The notes: generated by a model from the sequence alone, not told the origin. A stretch of DNA of 64,000 nucleotides from Sandarakinorhabdus sp. (GCA_020692215.1 JAIMKW010000001.1:1-64000), one strand, 5' to 3'. Numbered from the stretch's first letter, positions 24,626 through 34,012 are shown. Numbers and translations: made by a program.

Positions 24626-25705
24626 ATGCCCAGGCTTGCAGATCCCCTTGTCCTCGCGCGTGGCGCACCCATGCGCAACCGCTTCATGCTGGCCCCGCTC
24701 ACCAACCAGCAGAGCCATGCGGACGGCACCTTGTCGGATGCGGAGTTCCGCTGGCTTACCATGCGCGCCCAGGGCGGATTTGCCCTCACCATGACATGCG
24801 CCGCCCATGTCCAGAAGGGTGGGCAGGCCTTCAGCGGCCAGCTCGGCATCTGGTCCGATGCGCATCTTCCCGGCCTGTCCAGGCTTGCAGCCGCCATCCG
24901 GGCCGCCGGCAGCCTGTCCGCAGTCCAGCTGCACCATGGCGGCCGCCGCGCCGAACCGCCGCTCACGGGAGAGCTGCGCCGCGCCCCCTGGGACGATTCC
25001 GAAACCGGCGCCACAGCGCTGTCCACAGCCGAGGTCGAACAGCTGCGCGATGATTTCATCGCGGCCGCCATCCGCGCCGAAAAGGCCGGCTTCGATGGCG
25101 TCGAACTGCACGGCGCGCACGGCTACATGCTGTGCGCCTTCCTCGATACCCAACAGACCCCACGGACAGACCGTTACGGCGGCAGCCTCGAGAATCGCAG
25201 CCGCATCCTGTTCGAGATCATCGACGGCATCCGCGCCAGCACCGGTCCTGCGTTCCAGCTTGGCGTCCGCATTTCGCCTGAGCGCTTCGGAATCCCGCTT
25301 GCCGAAGCCCGCGAACTCGCCCGCCGCCTGCTGTCCACAGGCCAGCTCGATTATCTCGATCTCTCGCTCTGGGATGTCTTCAAGGCCCCCGAAGAAGGGC
25401 ACTATGCCGGCACCGAACTGATCGATCATTTCATGGATCTTCCGCGCGGCACCTGCGCCGTCGGGGTTGCCGGCAAGCTGATGTCGGCCGCCCGCGCCCA
25501 GCAATGCCTCGATCGCGGTGCGGATTTCGTGCTCATCGGCCGCGGTGCGGTGCTGCACCATGATTTCCCGCGTCTGGCGCTGGCCGATCCGGCGTTCGAA
25601 TCCATCGCCCGGCCAGTATCCCGCGCGCACCTCGCGGCCGAAGGCCTCAGCGAGCCCTTCATCGATTATATGGGCCAGTGGAAGGGCTTCGTCGCACAGG
25701 GTTGA
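24626..25705 (+). CDS. NADH:flavin oxidoreductase, Old Yellow Enzyme family
   Basis: 359 residues. FMN-binding TIM barrel: MRNRFMLAPLTNQQSHADG, FALTMTCAAHVQ, VQLHHGGRRA, FDGVELHGAHGYMLCAFLD, RTDRYGGSLENRSR and DFVLIGRGAVLHHDF. Reduces activated alkenes (enones) with NAD(P)H. The usual HxxH/N substrate pair appears as HGAH. Monocistronic appearance; a hairpin follows the gene. Confidence 0.9.
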   Translation: MPRLADPLVLARGAPMRNRFMLAPLTNQQSHADGTLSDAEFRWLTMRAQGGFALTMTCAAHVQKGGQAFSGQLGIWSDAHLPGLSRLAAAIRAAGSLSAVQLHHGGRRAEPPLTGELRRAPWDDSETGATALSTAEVEQLRDDFIAAAIRAEKAGFDGVELHGAHGYMLCAFLDTQQTPRTDRYGGSLENRSRILFEIIDGIRASTGPAFQLGVRISPERFGIPLAEARELARRLLSTGQLDYLDLSLWDVFKAPEEGHYAGTELIDHFMDLPRGTCAVGVAGKLMSAARAQQCLDRGADFVLIGRGAVLHHDFPRLALADPAFESIARPVSRAHLAAEGLSEPFIDYMGQWKGFVAQG

Positions 25706-25720
25706 CGTGCATGACGGCAA

Positions 25721-25752
25721 GAAAGCGCTTGCACAAGGGCCGCGGCGCTTTC
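25721..25752 (+). terminator. Hairpin after the Old Yellow Enzyme gene
   Basis: GAAAGCGC (25721-25728) pairs perfectly with GCGCTTTC (25745-25752) around a 16-base loop, 15 bp after the stop codon. The T tract is short, so intrinsic termination is possible but not certain. It also lies directly before the start of the broken dipeptidase gene. Confidence 0.45.
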
Positions 25753-25763
25753 TACCACAGGCC

Positions 25764-26989
25764 ATGCGCACATTCCTCACCGCCGCCCTGTTCGTCCTCG
25801 CCGCCTGCGCGCCCGATCGCACGACAATCCAGCCCATAGCCGTCCCGGCCGAAACGCCCGAACAGCGCGCCACCCGCATCCTGTCCGAAGTGCCGCTGGC
25901 AGACGGTCACAATGATTGGGCCATCGCCCTGCGGGGAAAATATGGCCTCGAAGGCGCAAAGGTGGCCGACCCACAGCCCGCACCCCGCAGCCCGGCCACA
26001 CCTCCATCCCCCTCCTGCGCAAGGGTCAGGTCGGCCTGCAGCTCTGGTCCGCCTATGTGTCGGCCAGTCTCCCGCCCGAGGAAGCGGTGAAGATGACATT
26101 CGAGCAGATCGGCGTCGTCCAGAGCTTCGCAAAGCGCCACCCCGAAACCTTCACCCTCGTCACCACGGCAGATGAAGCAGAGGCCGCCTTCAGGGCCGGC
26201 CGCATCGCCAGCATCATCGCGCTAGAAGGCGCGCACCAGGTGGATGATGATATCCCCACCCTGCGGCTGGCCTACAATGAAGGCGTCCGCTCGATGACGC
26301 TCAGCCACAGCCGCCCCACCCGCCTGTTCGATAGCGCAACCGCCGATTCAAGGCACAATGGCATGGCAACAGGCGGCACCGCGATGATTGCGGAAATGAA
26401 CCGGCTGGGCATCCTTGTCGATCTCAGCCATGTCTCGCCAGCCGTCATGCACGCCGTGCTCGATATCGCCAAGGCGCCCGTCATCTTCAGCCACTCCAGC
26501 GCAAAGGCTGTCACCAACCACCCGCGCAACGTGCCCGATGATGTGCTGGTGCGCCTGAAAGCCAATGGCGGCCTCGTCATGGTCACCTTCGTGCCGTCGT
26601 TCATCGATCAGGCGCGCGCCGATTGGCAGATCCGTCGCGATGCCCAGCGCATGATTGCCGGCCAGGGCCCGGAAGGCTTCGAAAAGATGAAGGGTTGGGA
26701 TGCAGCCAACCCGCGCCCGGTCTCAACGCTCGCCATGGTGGCAGATCATATCGATCATGTCGCCAGGGTTGCCGGCCACGATCATGTCGGGCTGGGCGGC
26801 GATTATGATGGCATCCCCGATACGCCTGTCGGGCTCGAAACTGTCGCCACCTATCCGGCGCTCTTTGCAGAACTGGCCCGGCGCGGCTGGAGCGATGAAA
26901 ATCTCCGCAAGCTCGCCGGCCTGAATTTCCTGCGCGCCCTGCGCGTCAGCGAACAGGTGGCTGCGGCAACGCGCGCGTCGGGCGAATAA
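25764..26989 (+). pseudogene. Membrane dipeptidase (M19), frameshifted
   Basis: The start at 25764 encodes a lipoprotein signal (MRTFLTAALFVLAAC) and the first metal-binding part, VPLADGHNDWAIALRGKYG. At about 25965-26000 homology moves to the frame one base earlier, which continues as GHTSIPLLRKGQVGLQLWSAYV and runs intact to 26989, with LEGAHQVDDD, LSHSRPTR, VDLSHVSP, FSHSSAKAV and VGLGGDYDG. A single-base loss in the C-rich run near 25978-25995 explains this. Renal-dipeptidase family, zinc enzymes cleaving dipeptides. Everything after the shift is well conserved, so the break is recent, or a sequencing error. Confidence 0.75.
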
Positions 26990-27100
26990 CGGGGCTCACA
27001 GCCAGGCTGTGCTTGCGCCAGCCGTCTTCCCGACGCAGATCCACGGATCGTCCTCAAGATAAGCCTCTCGAGGCCGTCCGTGGACCTTGCGGTTTTCAGG

Positions 27101-27128
27101 CTGCGATCCGGCTCTCACCGGATCGCAG
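27101..27128. terminator. Hairpin between convergent genes
   Basis: CTGCGATCCGG (27101-27111) and CCGGATCGCAG (27118-27128) form a perfect 11-bp stem with a 6-base loop. It lies between the end of the dipeptidase gene and the end of the small membrane protein gene on the other strand, where a bidirectional terminator is expected. No T tract is present. The remainder of 26990-27134 shows nothing else. Confidence 0.5.
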
Positions 27129-27134
27129 GCAGCG

Positions 27135-27323
27135 TCAGCCGATGCGAACCCCGCCCACGGCGCCAAGAACGCCCAGCGCTTGCAGCAGCCAGATGATGAC
27201 CGCAATCACGATCACGATATTCAATATGCTTTTGATCTTGCCGTCCATCGGAATGTAGGTGTTGATCAGCCAAAGCAATACGCCGACGACAACAAGTGTA
27301 ATGATCAAAGACATGATAGGCAT
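27135..27323 (-). CDS. Thivi_2564 family small membrane protein
   Basis: 62 residues, two membrane helices (IITLVVVGVLLWLI and ILNIVIVIAVIIWLLQALGVL) joined by NTYIPMDGKIKS, the family's diagnostic loop. Function unknown. Start at 27323 behind AAAAGGAAAA. Upstream on its strand is the palindromic sequence CTGTA-TC-TACAG (27339-27350) in an A/T-rich stretch, a plausible promoter or operator zone. The GC content of this gene is lower than that of its neighbours. Confidence 0.75.
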   Translation of the reverse strand: MPIMSLIITLVVVGVLLWLINTYIPMDGKIKSILNIVIVIAVIIWLLQALGVLGAVGGVRIG

Positions 27324-27618
27324 GGTGTTTTCCTTTTACTGTATCTACAGTCTATCATGGTTTGAGGGATTTATAAAACTTTTAGATAAGCATGTTCGAT
27401 ATTGCAGAATTCTGGAGAGAATATTGCGCCGGTTTCAAGGGCGATTGCGATCTGCTGATATGGCCGCGCTGGCATCGCCCCCCACCATTGTCCGGCCTGC
27501 CCCGGCAAACAGTGGCGGAGGAGAAAGAGTCCGATGCACCCCTTTTTTTCCGGATCCGCGGAGGGCTGTTCTGCATGGCAAGGCTTGACCAGAACGGAAG
27601 AGCCGCCATGGTTGCAGC
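27324..27618. other. A/T-rich intergenic region
   Basis: This 295-bp gap separates the divergent small membrane protein and methyltransferase genes. The first 90 bp are notably A/T-rich for this genome and contain the palindrome at 27339-27350. A 76-codon open frame (27392-27622) starts MFDIAEFWREYC but has no recognisable family and no convincing ribosome site, so it is not called as a gene. Confidence 0.5.
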
Positions 27619-28377
27619 ATGATCTCAGGTGCATCCACGGCCTCGCTATGGGGTCTGATCGTCCTCGCTGCCTGCGGGCCGGCGTCTGTCGTCCCATCCG
27701 AAGCTCCACCAGAAGCCACAGTGGAGGCTTCGGCCACAATGGAGGCGTCTGGCGCGGAAGAGCGCCGCTTTCCGTCGCCGGACCGTCCGGTGGCCGGCAT
27801 CGTCTCCGATCGCTGGTCGGATGAGGACTCCCGCGACAACGCGGGGGAGGCTGACGAGGTCGTCCGATTGCTGGGCGTAGAGCCGGGGATGGTCATTGCC
27901 GATATCGGTGCCGGCAGCGGCTACTACACGGTCCGCCTGTCCCGGCGCGTCGGCCCGGAGGGAAAGATCTATGCCAATGATATCATTCCCGATTACCTTG
28001 CCCGGTTGACGAAGCGGATTGCATCCGAAGGCCTTTCGAATGTGGAGACGATCCTGGGAGACCCGGGCAACACGCGCGTTCCGGCAGCCAGCACCGATAT
28101 CGCCCTGATGGTGCACATGTACCACGAGATTGAGGACCCGTTCGGCCTGTTGTGGCACCTGCATGAAAGCCTGAAGCCCGGTGGCCGCGTCGCGATCATC
28201 GATGCCGACCGGCCGACTGCGCGCCACGGAACGCCGCCCGCCCTCCTGAAATGCGAACTTGCAGCCGCGGGCTTCACCCAGGTCGCCTTCCATCCGCTGC
28301 AAGGCAATTATCTGGCCGTGTTCCAGCCTGGGGCGCGGCCGGAGCCGGATGCAATCAAGCCTTGTCGCGCCGAATAG
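27619..28377 (+). CDS. Class I SAM-dependent methyltransferase with lipoprotein-like signal
   Basis: 252 residues. The N-terminus MISGASTASLWGLIVLAACG ends in a lipobox-like LAAC, followed by an alanine/glutamate-rich linker. The Rossmann domain starts at about residue 85 with MVIADIGAGSGYYTVRL (SAM motif I), KIYANDIIPDYLARL, VPAASTDIALMVHMYHEI and LKPGGRVAIIDADRP. Members often resemble rRNA or small-molecule methyltransferases. An exported SAM enzyme is puzzling because SAM is cytoplasmic. It ends 6 bp from the convergent parB. Confidence 0.78.
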   Translation: MISGASTASLWGLIVLAACGPASVVPSEAPPEATVEASATMEASGAEERRFPSPDRPVAGIVSDRWSDEDSRDNAGEADEVVRLLGVEPGMVIADIGAGSGYYTVRLSRRVGPEGKIYANDIIPDYLARLTKRIASEGLSNVETILGDPGNTRVPAASTDIALMVHMYHEIEDPFGLLWHLHESLKPGGRVAIIDADRPTARHGTPPALLKCELAAAGFTQVAFHPLQGNYLAVFQPGARPEPDAIKPCRAE

Positions 28378-28383
28378 CCGGCG

Positions 28384-29259
28384 TCAGCCTTGCAGCTTGG
28401 CGATGATGTTATCCAGTTGATCCAGGTCGGAAAACTTCACTGTCACGCTGCCGCGCTTGCCGCGGGCCTCGATGGTGACAGGCAGGCCAAGCGCTTCCGA
28501 TAGCTGCCCTTCCAACGCCTCCAGGTCAGCGTCGCGGCGGGTCGATGCAGGCTGCCCCGGTGTCTTCTTCGGTTCGGGGGCCAGATGGCTCCGGCGCGCG
28601 GCCTCTTCGGCCTGCCGCACGTTCAGGCCCTTGGCTGCAATCTCCTTGGCAAGCGCACTCGCATCCTTGGCTTGCAGAATGGCCTTGGCATGCCCCAGGC
28701 TCAACAGTCCCATTTTAACCAGGGTCTGCACATCTTCGGGCAGATCCAGCAGCCGCAACAGGTTGGCGATATGGCTTCGCGCCTTCCCGGTAACAGCAGA
28801 AATCATCTCCTGCGTATGGCCGAAATCCTTGACAAGTCGTTGATATCCTTGTGCTTCCTCCAAGGGATTCAGGTCGGCGCGCTGGATGTTCTCGATCAGG
28901 GCGGCTTCAAAACCGTCTGCCTCGGAAAAGGCCTTGATCACAACCGGTATCTCGTGAAGCCCGGCGATCTGGCTTGCCCGCCAGCGCCTTTCACCGGCGA
29001 CGATTTCATAGCGTCCATTGCCGAGCGGCCGTACCAGGATTGGCTGCAGAACGCCCTTTATCCGGATGGAGTCAGCAAGCTCGTTCAACAGCAGCTCGTC
29101 GAAATGCCGGCGCGGCTGTTTGAGGCTCGGCTCGATCATGGAAATCGGCAGCGTGCTGGCAGACCGGCTCTCACCGCCGCCGCTCTCTGGCGCTGCCGAT
29201 CCCATTTCTTCCAGAAGTGCCGAGAGGCCCCGGCCCAATCCCGCCTTTTTCGCAGCCAT
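28384..29259 (-). CDS. parB: Chromosome partitioning protein ParB
   Basis: 291 residues from ATG 29259, with GGGGGGA upstream (a TTG four codons earlier is less likely). Typical ParB: N-terminal GLGRGLSALLEE, ParB/Srx CTPase domain with IKGVLQPILVRPL, YEIVAGERRWRAS (C motifs) and ALIENIQRADLNPLEEAQGY, helix-turn-helix HTQEMISAVTGKARSHIANLLRLL for parS binding, and a C-terminal dimerisation segment (VTVKFSDLDQLDNIIAKL). Works with parA directly upstream and the four parS sites at 30.6-32.6 kb. Confidence 0.96.
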   Translation of the reverse strand: MAAKKAGLGRGLSALLEEMGSAAPESGGGESRSASTLPISMIEPSLKQPRRHFDELLLNELADSIRIKGVLQPILVRPLGNGRYEIVAGERRWRASQIAGLHEIPVVIKAFSEADGFEAALIENIQRADLNPLEEAQGYQRLVKDFGHTQEMISAVTGKARSHIANLLRLLDLPEDVQTLVKMGLLSLGHAKAILQAKDASALAKEIAAKGLNVRQAEEAARRSHLAPEPKKTPGQPASTRRDADLEALEGQLSEALGLPVTIEARGKRGSVTVKFSDLDQLDNIIAKLQG

Positions 29260-29272
29260 AATTCCCCCCAAT

Positions 29273-30055
29273 TCAAGCCGTCCCGGTCAAGGCCGGTTCT
29301 CGGCTTACGCCCATCACTTCACGCGCCAATGCCATATAGGCTTCCGACCCAGGGCAGCGCATGTCGTACAAAAGTGCAGGAATCCCGTGGCTCGGGGCTT
29401 CTGAAAGCCGGACATTCCTTGGAATCATCGTTTCGAACACTCGCGCACCCAGCGCAGCCCGAACATCGGCGGCCACCAGGTCGGAAAGCCGGTTTCGCTT
29501 GTCGTGCATCGTCAGCACGACGCCCTCGATATCCAGCTTCGGATTCTGGCGCGCGCGCACCTGTTCGATGGTTTTCAGCAGCTGCGACAGCCCTTCCATC
29601 GCATAGAATTCGGTTTGCAGCGGAATCAGCACGCCATCTGCCGCCACCAGGGCATTGAGTGTCAGAAGCGACAGTGACGGTGGGCAATCAATGAACACAT
29701 AGTCCACCTGCGGAAGCCGCTGGATGGCGGCCTTCAGGCGGCCGGCGGAATTGGGCTGGCCGATCAGTTCAACTTCAGCACCTGCAAGCGCATCGGTTGC
29801 GGGTATCAGGAACAATCCGGGGATTACGGTTTCCCGCGCAGCCTGACCCGTTACTGTCGGGTCCGACAGAATTTCGTAGCTGGAAGGCGCCCTCTCTTCC
29901 CTTGGGACGCCGAACCCGGTCGAGGCGTTGCCCTGCGGATCGAAATCGATCAGCACGACTGTCTTGCCTGATGCCGCAAGCGCTGTGGCAAGGTTCACCG
30001 CTGTCGTGGTCTTTCCCACCCCACCCTTCTGGTTTGCCAGTGCGATTGTCCGCAT
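29273..30055 (-). CDS. parA: Chromosome partitioning ATPase ParA
   Basis: 260 residues from ATG 30055, which overlaps the rsmG stop (TGATG). Deviant Walker A motif ANQKGGVGKTTTAVNL, then VVLIDFDPQGNAS, VFIDCPPSLSLLTLNAL (Walker B) and QTEFYAMEGLSQLL. Short N-terminus without DNA-binding domain, as in the chromosomal type (ParA/Soj). ATP-dependent dimer that moves ParB-parS complexes along the nucleoid. 13-bp gap to parB. Confidence 0.96.
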   Translation of the reverse strand: MRTIALANQKGGVGKTTTAVNLATALAASGKTVVLIDFDPQGNASTGFGVPREERAPSSYEILSDPTVTGQAARETVIPGLFLIPATDALAGAEVELIGQPNSAGRLKAAIQRLPQVDYVFIDCPPSLSLLTLNALVAADGVLIPLQTEFYAMEGLSQLLKTIEQVRARQNPKLDIEGVVLTMHDKRNRLSDLVAADVRAALGARVFETMIPRNVRLSEAPSHGIPALLYDMRCPGSEAYMALAREVMGVSREPALTGTA

Positions 30056-30663
30056 CACAGCCTCTTCAGATTTCGGGCGATCAGGATTCGCGCCTCCGGG
30101 TCGGTCATACTGGGGTGCGTTTCCAGATCGAAGGAAAAGTGCGCTTGCGCATCGGCAACTTCCTCGGCCCAGCGCCGCCCCTTGGGATAGATGTGCAGGC
30201 CCCCGGGCCTTACATGCCGAATGGCCCAATCGAACAGTGTTGCAAGCGGAGCCGCGGCCCGCGCAGTGGCGATATCGACGCCCAGCGTGGGCAGAGCCTC
30301 CACACGTTCGCAAAGGACGGTCGTGGCTTCTGCAAGCCCCAGTTCGCCCTGGAGGGCCTGAAGAAAGCGGACCTTTTTTCGAACGGATTCCACCAGTGTC
30401 ACATCGCCCCAGCCCATCGCTGCGAGCACCATTCCCGGAAACCCGGCCCCGGCGCCCATGTCGAGCCAGCGTTTTCCTCTCGGCGTATGGCGGGCAAGCT
30501 GGGCCGAATCGGCAAAGTGGCGGTTCCAGATGTCGGGAAGAGTGGCCGGCCCCACCAGATTCATTCGGGTCTGCCAGTCCAGCAGCAACCGTTCATAGGC
30601 CGCCAGTCGGTCGATTGTTCCACGTGGAACATCGAACAGGGTCTGGAAGGAGTCCGGGGTCAT
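30055..30663 (-). CDS. rsmG: 16S rRNA (guanine-N7)-methyltransferase RsmG
   Basis: 202 residues from ATG 30663. GidB/RsmG family: RMNLVGPATLPDIWNRHFADSAQL, GKRWLDMGAGAGFPGMVLA (SAM loop), VTLVESVRKKVRFLQAL and TARAAAPLATLFDWA. Methylates G527 of 16S rRNA with SAM. The start lies directly behind a parS site (30665-30680), whose GGAAC doubles as the nearest purine-rich ribosome-site-like sequence; a second parS (30617-30632) is inside the gene and encodes VPRGTI. Part of the mnmE-mnmG-rsmG-parA-parB block. Confidence 0.94.
   Translation of the reverse strand: MTPDSFQTLFDVPRGTIDRLAAYERLLLDWQTRMNLVGPATLPDIWNRHFADSAQLARHTPRGKRWLDMGAGAGFPGMVLAAMGWGDVTLVESVRKKVRFLQALQGELGLAEATTVLCERVEALPTLGVDIATARAAAPLATLFDWAIRHVRPGGLHIYPKGRRWAEEVADAQAHFSFDLETHPSMTDPEARILIARNLKRL
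30617..30632. promoter_or_regulatory. parS site 1 (inside rsmG)
   Basis: Exact 16-bp palindrome TGTTCCACGTGGAACA, the ParB-binding centromere sequence in the form used by sphingomonads. It lies in codons 10-16 of rsmG and encodes VPRGTI. Confidence 0.92.
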
Positions 30664-30664
30664 A

Positions 30665-30680
30665 TGTTCCACGTGGAACA
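30665..30680. promoter_or_regulatory. parS site 2 (at the rsmG start)
   Basis: Exact TGTTCCACGTGGAACA, separated from the rsmG ATG by two bases, so ParB binding could affect rsmG-parA-parB expression, and the site may serve as part of the ribosome-binding region. Confidence 0.92.
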
Positions 30681-30738
30681 ATATCGTGAGGATGCCAAGG
30701 GGCGCTGCAGTTTATCCCCCGCTTAATCCAACAGTTCG

Positions 30739-32562
30739 TCAGGCTGCGCGGAGGTGCGCCTTGCGAATGTGGGCCAGAAGCGCCGTTATGGCGGCTGGTG
30801 TTACCCCCCTGACGCGCGCGGCCTGACCCAGTGTTTCGGGCTGCGCAACAGTGAGTCGCTCCGCCATTTCGTTCGACAGCCCCGGAATGGATGTGAAAAT
30901 TGTTCCACGTGGAACAATCACGCCCTCATCCTGCCTGACGCGCGCGACCTCGGCCTCCTGCCGATCAAGATAGACGGCATAGCGCGCGTCGGTCAGAACG
31001 GTTTCGATAACATCGGCTGGTGGGACAAGTTCTGGGGCCAGCCGTTGAAAAACGGCCCAGTCCACTCCGGGAAAACGGGCCCAGTCCCACAAGGTGCGCG
31101 CAAGGCCGTCCCCTTTTGCTTCCGGCAGCGCGGATGCGGGGGCCTTGCGCTGCTTCAATTCCGTCTCGAGTGCACGGACGGCCGACAGTCTTGTAGCAAA
31201 GCGGGCAGAGCGTTCCGCCCCGACACAACCAAGCTGCTCACCCAGTCCCGTGAGCCGCAGATCGCTGTTATCTGCGCGCAGCCTAAGCCGAAACTCTGCG
31301 CGCGATGTGAACATGCGATACGGCTCGGATACGCCATGGGTGACCAGGTCGTCGATCATCACGCCGATATAGCTGTTTGTCCTGTCCGGCACCCATTGGG
31401 CGCCAGCGGCATTGAGGCCAGCCACAAGCCCCTGAGCCGCGGCCTCTTCATAGCCGGTGGTGCCATTCACCTGCCCTGCAAGCCAAAGGCCGGGCAGCGC
31501 CTTCAACTGCAAGGTGCCGTCGAGCGCGCGGGGATCGATGTGGTCATATTCGACAGCATAGCCCGGCTGCACGATCCGTGCGCGTTCCAGCCCTGGGATC
31601 GATTGCACCACGGCATGCTGAACATCGATGGGCAGGCTGGTCGATATTCCGTTGGGATAGATGAGGGGGTCATCCAGTCCTTCGGGTTCCAGAAAGATCT
31701 GGTGCCCATCGCGGTCGCCGAACCGCATCACCTTGTCTTCGATGGAAGGGCAATAGCGTGGGCCGACTCCTCCGATGCGCCCGGCGTACAGGGGAGACCG
31801 GCCGATGTTGTTGCGTATGATCGCATGCGTTTCAGGCGTTGTACGCGTGATGTAGCAATCGACCTGCGGGGAGATGGTCCGGGTTGTGAGGCTGGAAAAC
31901 CAGGTCGGCTCCGTGTCTCCAGATTGCGCTTCCAGGCCCGACCAGTCGATCGTTCGCCCATCGAGCCGCGGCGGTGTTCCGGTTTTCAGCCGCCCCATCG
32001 GCAGGCCGAGCGCGCGCAGGCGGGCGGCGAGCTTGCCTGCGCCGGCCTCCCCTACCCTCCCGCCAAGGCTTTGGTCTTCACCCCGGTGCATCACGCCGCC
32101 CAGGAATGTTCCGCTTGTCAGCACCACAGCGGGGGCATGATGGCTTCCGCTGGACGTGGCTACGCCGATGCAACGACCCTGGGCAACCAGAAGATCGGTG
32201 ACCTCGGCCTCGATGACCGTTACGCCCGCGGCTGCAACCTGTTCGCGGACCGACGCCGCATAGCGCTTGCGATCGGCCTGGGCGCGCGGGCCCTGCACGG
32301 CGGGGCCACGGCTGCGGTTCAGCAGCCGAAACTGGATTCCGGCAGCATCGGCCGCCCGACCCATGATCCCATCCATAGCGTCGATCTCGCGCACGAGATG
32401 CCCCTTGCCCAAGCCTCCGATGGCCGGATTGCAGCTCATCTGGCCGATGTTGTTGCGGGCAAAGCTGATCAGCGTGACGCGCGCACCAACGCGGGCGGCC
32501 GCGCATGCCGCCTCTGCGCCGGCATGGCCGCCGCCAACAATGATGACATCATGGGAGTTCAC
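30739..32562 (-). CDS. mnmG: tRNA uridine 5-carboxymethylaminomethyl modification enzyme MnmG (GidA)
   Basis: 607 residues from GTG 32562, where the FAD-binding N-terminus begins ([18 protein letters not shown]). The frame stays open for 21 more codons up to another GTG at 32625, but that piece is mostly the parS-encoded VPRGTI. Further motifs: [76 protein letters not shown]. Makes cmnm5U34 in tRNA together with MnmE. A third parS at 30901-30916 encodes VPRGTI near the C-terminus. 100 bp downstream of mnmE. Confidence 0.95.
   Translation of the reverse strand: MNSHDVIIVGGGHAGAEAACAAARVGARVTLISFARNNIGQMSCNPAIGGLGKGHLVREIDAMDGIMGRAADAAGIQFRLLNRSRGPAVQGPRAQADRKRYAASVREQVAAAGVTVIEAEVTDLLVAQGRCIGVATSSGSHHAPAVVLTSGTFLGGVMHRGEDQSLGGRVGEAGAGKLAARLRALGLPMGRLKTGTPPRLDGRTIDWSGLEAQSGDTEPTWFSSLTTRTISPQVDCYITRTTPETHAIIRNNIGRSPLYAGRIGGVGPRYCPSIEDKVMRFGDRDGHQIFLEPEGLDDPLIYPNGISTSLPIDVQHAVVQSIPGLERARIVQPGYAVEYDHIDPRALDGTLQLKALPGLWLAGQVNGTTGYEEAAAQGLVAGLNAAGAQWVPDRTNSYIGVMIDDLVTHGVSEPYRMFTSRAEFRLRLRADNSDLRLTGLGEQLGCVGAERSARFATRLSAVRALETELKQRKAPASALPEAKGDGLARTLWDWARFPGVDWAVFQRLAPELVPPADVIETVLTDARYAVYLDRQEAEVARVRQDEGVIVPRGTIFTSIPGLSNEMAERLTVAQPETLGQAARVRGVTPAAITALLAHIRKAHLRAA
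30901..30916. promoter_or_regulatory. parS site 3 (inside mnmG)
   Basis: Exact TGTTCCACGTGGAACA within the C-terminal coding part of mnmG, read as VPRGTI in that protein. Confidence 0.92.
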
Positions 32563-32580
32563 GCCACGCCCGTAGCAAAT

Positions 32581-32596
32581 TGTTCCACGTGGAACA
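32581..32596. promoter_or_regulatory. parS site 4 (before mnmG)
   Basis: Exact TGTTCCACGTGGAACA between mnmE and mnmG, 18 bp upstream of the chosen mnmG GTG start. Confidence 0.92.
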
Positions 32597-32662
32597 ATAT
32601 TGGCAGCATTGGGGGCATCGGGCACTCGTGCGTGGGCTGGGCTAGCCTGATGCCTGCGGAGC

Positions 32663-33943
32663 TTATTTGCCTATGCAGAAGCGGCTGAAGATGGCTCCCA
32701 ACACCGTTTCGGGATCGATCCGGCCGGTGAGACGGCCCAGGGCGTGGGCGGCCGCCCTGAGCGATTCGGCTGCCAGCACGGAATCATTTTCCCGTTCCGC
32801 TTCAATGAGATAGCCAAGAGTTTCGGACAGCAGATGCGCCTGGCGTGCGGTCGTGACGACAGGGGGCTCGCCTGCGGGTATCTGGTCTGCGGCCCAGGCT
32901 GCAAGCCAGGCTTCCAGCTCCGGGAGGCCGGCTCCGGTGGCTGCCGACACATGGAGTTTGCCATCGTGCCAGCCGGGCTGCGCGCCTGTCTCGTCGATCT
33001 TGTTGACGATCATCTGCTTGGGGCCGGGGCCAAGATCGAGGACAAGGTCTGCCTTTGCCGCGCGGGCCCTTGCGCGGGCGATCCCTTCCGCTTCGACCGG
33101 GTCTTCGGTTTCCCTGAGGCCGGCCGTGTCGAGAAGGACGGCAGGCCTGCCGCCGAGGTTGAGATGGACTTCCAGCACATCGCGCGTTGTGCCTGCATGT
33201 GGGGTTACAATGGCAACCTCTCTTCTGGCCAACGCATTGAGAAGACTGGACTTGCCCGCATTTGGCGGGCCGACAATCGCGATTGTCAGCCCCTGCCTTA
33301 TGCGCTCTGCCACCGGAGCTGTGGCAAGAGCCGACCGGACCGCATCGGCCAGCGCACCGATGCCGCGGCCAATGGTGCCGGTTGCGCCGGCTGCCACATC
33401 CCCTTCGTCGGCGAAATCGAGATCGGCTTCGAGGTCCGCCATCAGATTGATGAGCGTGTCCCGCCACTGATCTGCAAGGTCCCGCAGGCGCCCCCCCGCC
33501 TGGCTGAGCGCCTGTTCGCGCTGGGCGTCGGTTTCGGCCTCGATCAGATGCGCGAGGGCCTCGGCCTGGGTGAGATCGATGCGGCCGGATTCAAAGGCGC
33601 GGCGGGTGAACTCCCCGGCTTCGGCAGGCCGGGCTCCGGCGCGGGAGAGTTCGCGCTGCACCGCGGCGACCACTGCGATGCTTCCGTGGCAATGGATTTC
33701 GACGCTGTCTTCCCCGGTGAAGCTGTGGGGACCTTTGAATATTATTATAATAGACCTATCAATGAGTTGGCCTGATTCTGCTTCCATTATGCTGCGCAGC
33801 ATTGCCGACCGCGCAGGAGGCAATGCGGCATCGCCGGTGAGCCGTTGCAGAATGCCGATGCTGTCTGGGCCGGACAGGCGGATGACTGCGACGCCTGCGG
33901 GCAGCGCGCCGGAGGACAGGGCGTAGATCGTGTCGGCCATCAT
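32663..33943 (-). CDS. mnmE: tRNA modification GTPase MnmE (TrmE)
   Basis: 426 residues. N-terminal folate-binding domain ([39 protein letters not shown]), helical domain, inserted G domain with [14 protein letters not shown] (G1), [10 protein letters not shown] (G2), LLDTAGLRE (G3) and NKIDE (G4), and the C-terminal FCIGK with the catalytic-loop cysteine. Partner of MnmG. Start is ATG 33943 or the next codon. The codons around 33735-33770 ([10 protein letters not shown]) are unusually A/T-rich but in frame. Confidence 0.95.
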   Translation of the reverse strand: MMADTIYALSSGALPAGVAVIRLSGPDSIGILQRLTGDAALPPARSAMLRSIMEAESGQLIDRSIIIIFKGPHSFTGEDSVEIHCHGSIAVVAAVQRELSRAGARPAEAGEFTRRAFESGRIDLTQAEALAHLIEAETDAQREQALSQAGGRLRDLADQWRDTLINLMADLEADLDFADEGDVAAGATGTIGRGIGALADAVRSALATAPVAERIRQGLTIAIVGPPNAGKSSLLNALARREVAIVTPHAGTTRDVLEVHLNLGGRPAVLLDTAGLRETEDPVEAEGIARARARAAKADLVLDLGPGPKQMIVNKIDETGAQPGWHDGKLHVSAATGAGLPELEAWLAAWAADQIPAGEPPVVTTARQAHLLSETLGYLIEAERENDSVLAAESLRAAAHALGRLTGRIDPETVLGAIFSRFCIGK

Positions 33944-34012
33944 CGCCCTTTAGCGTGGCTGCCGGCCAATGTCGCGCGGCTTGCCTTGCTGTCCGTGTGG
34001 ACTGGTTGTGGC

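Noticed and set aside
27392..27622. A 76-codon open frame as a small gene
   Set aside because: No ribosome site, no family resemblance, and its end overlaps the methyltransferase start.
33735..33770. A/T-rich stretch inside mnmE as an insertion or promoter
   Set aside because: It is in frame and codes for IIII within the conserved region before GPHSFTGED; the family alignment is not interrupted.
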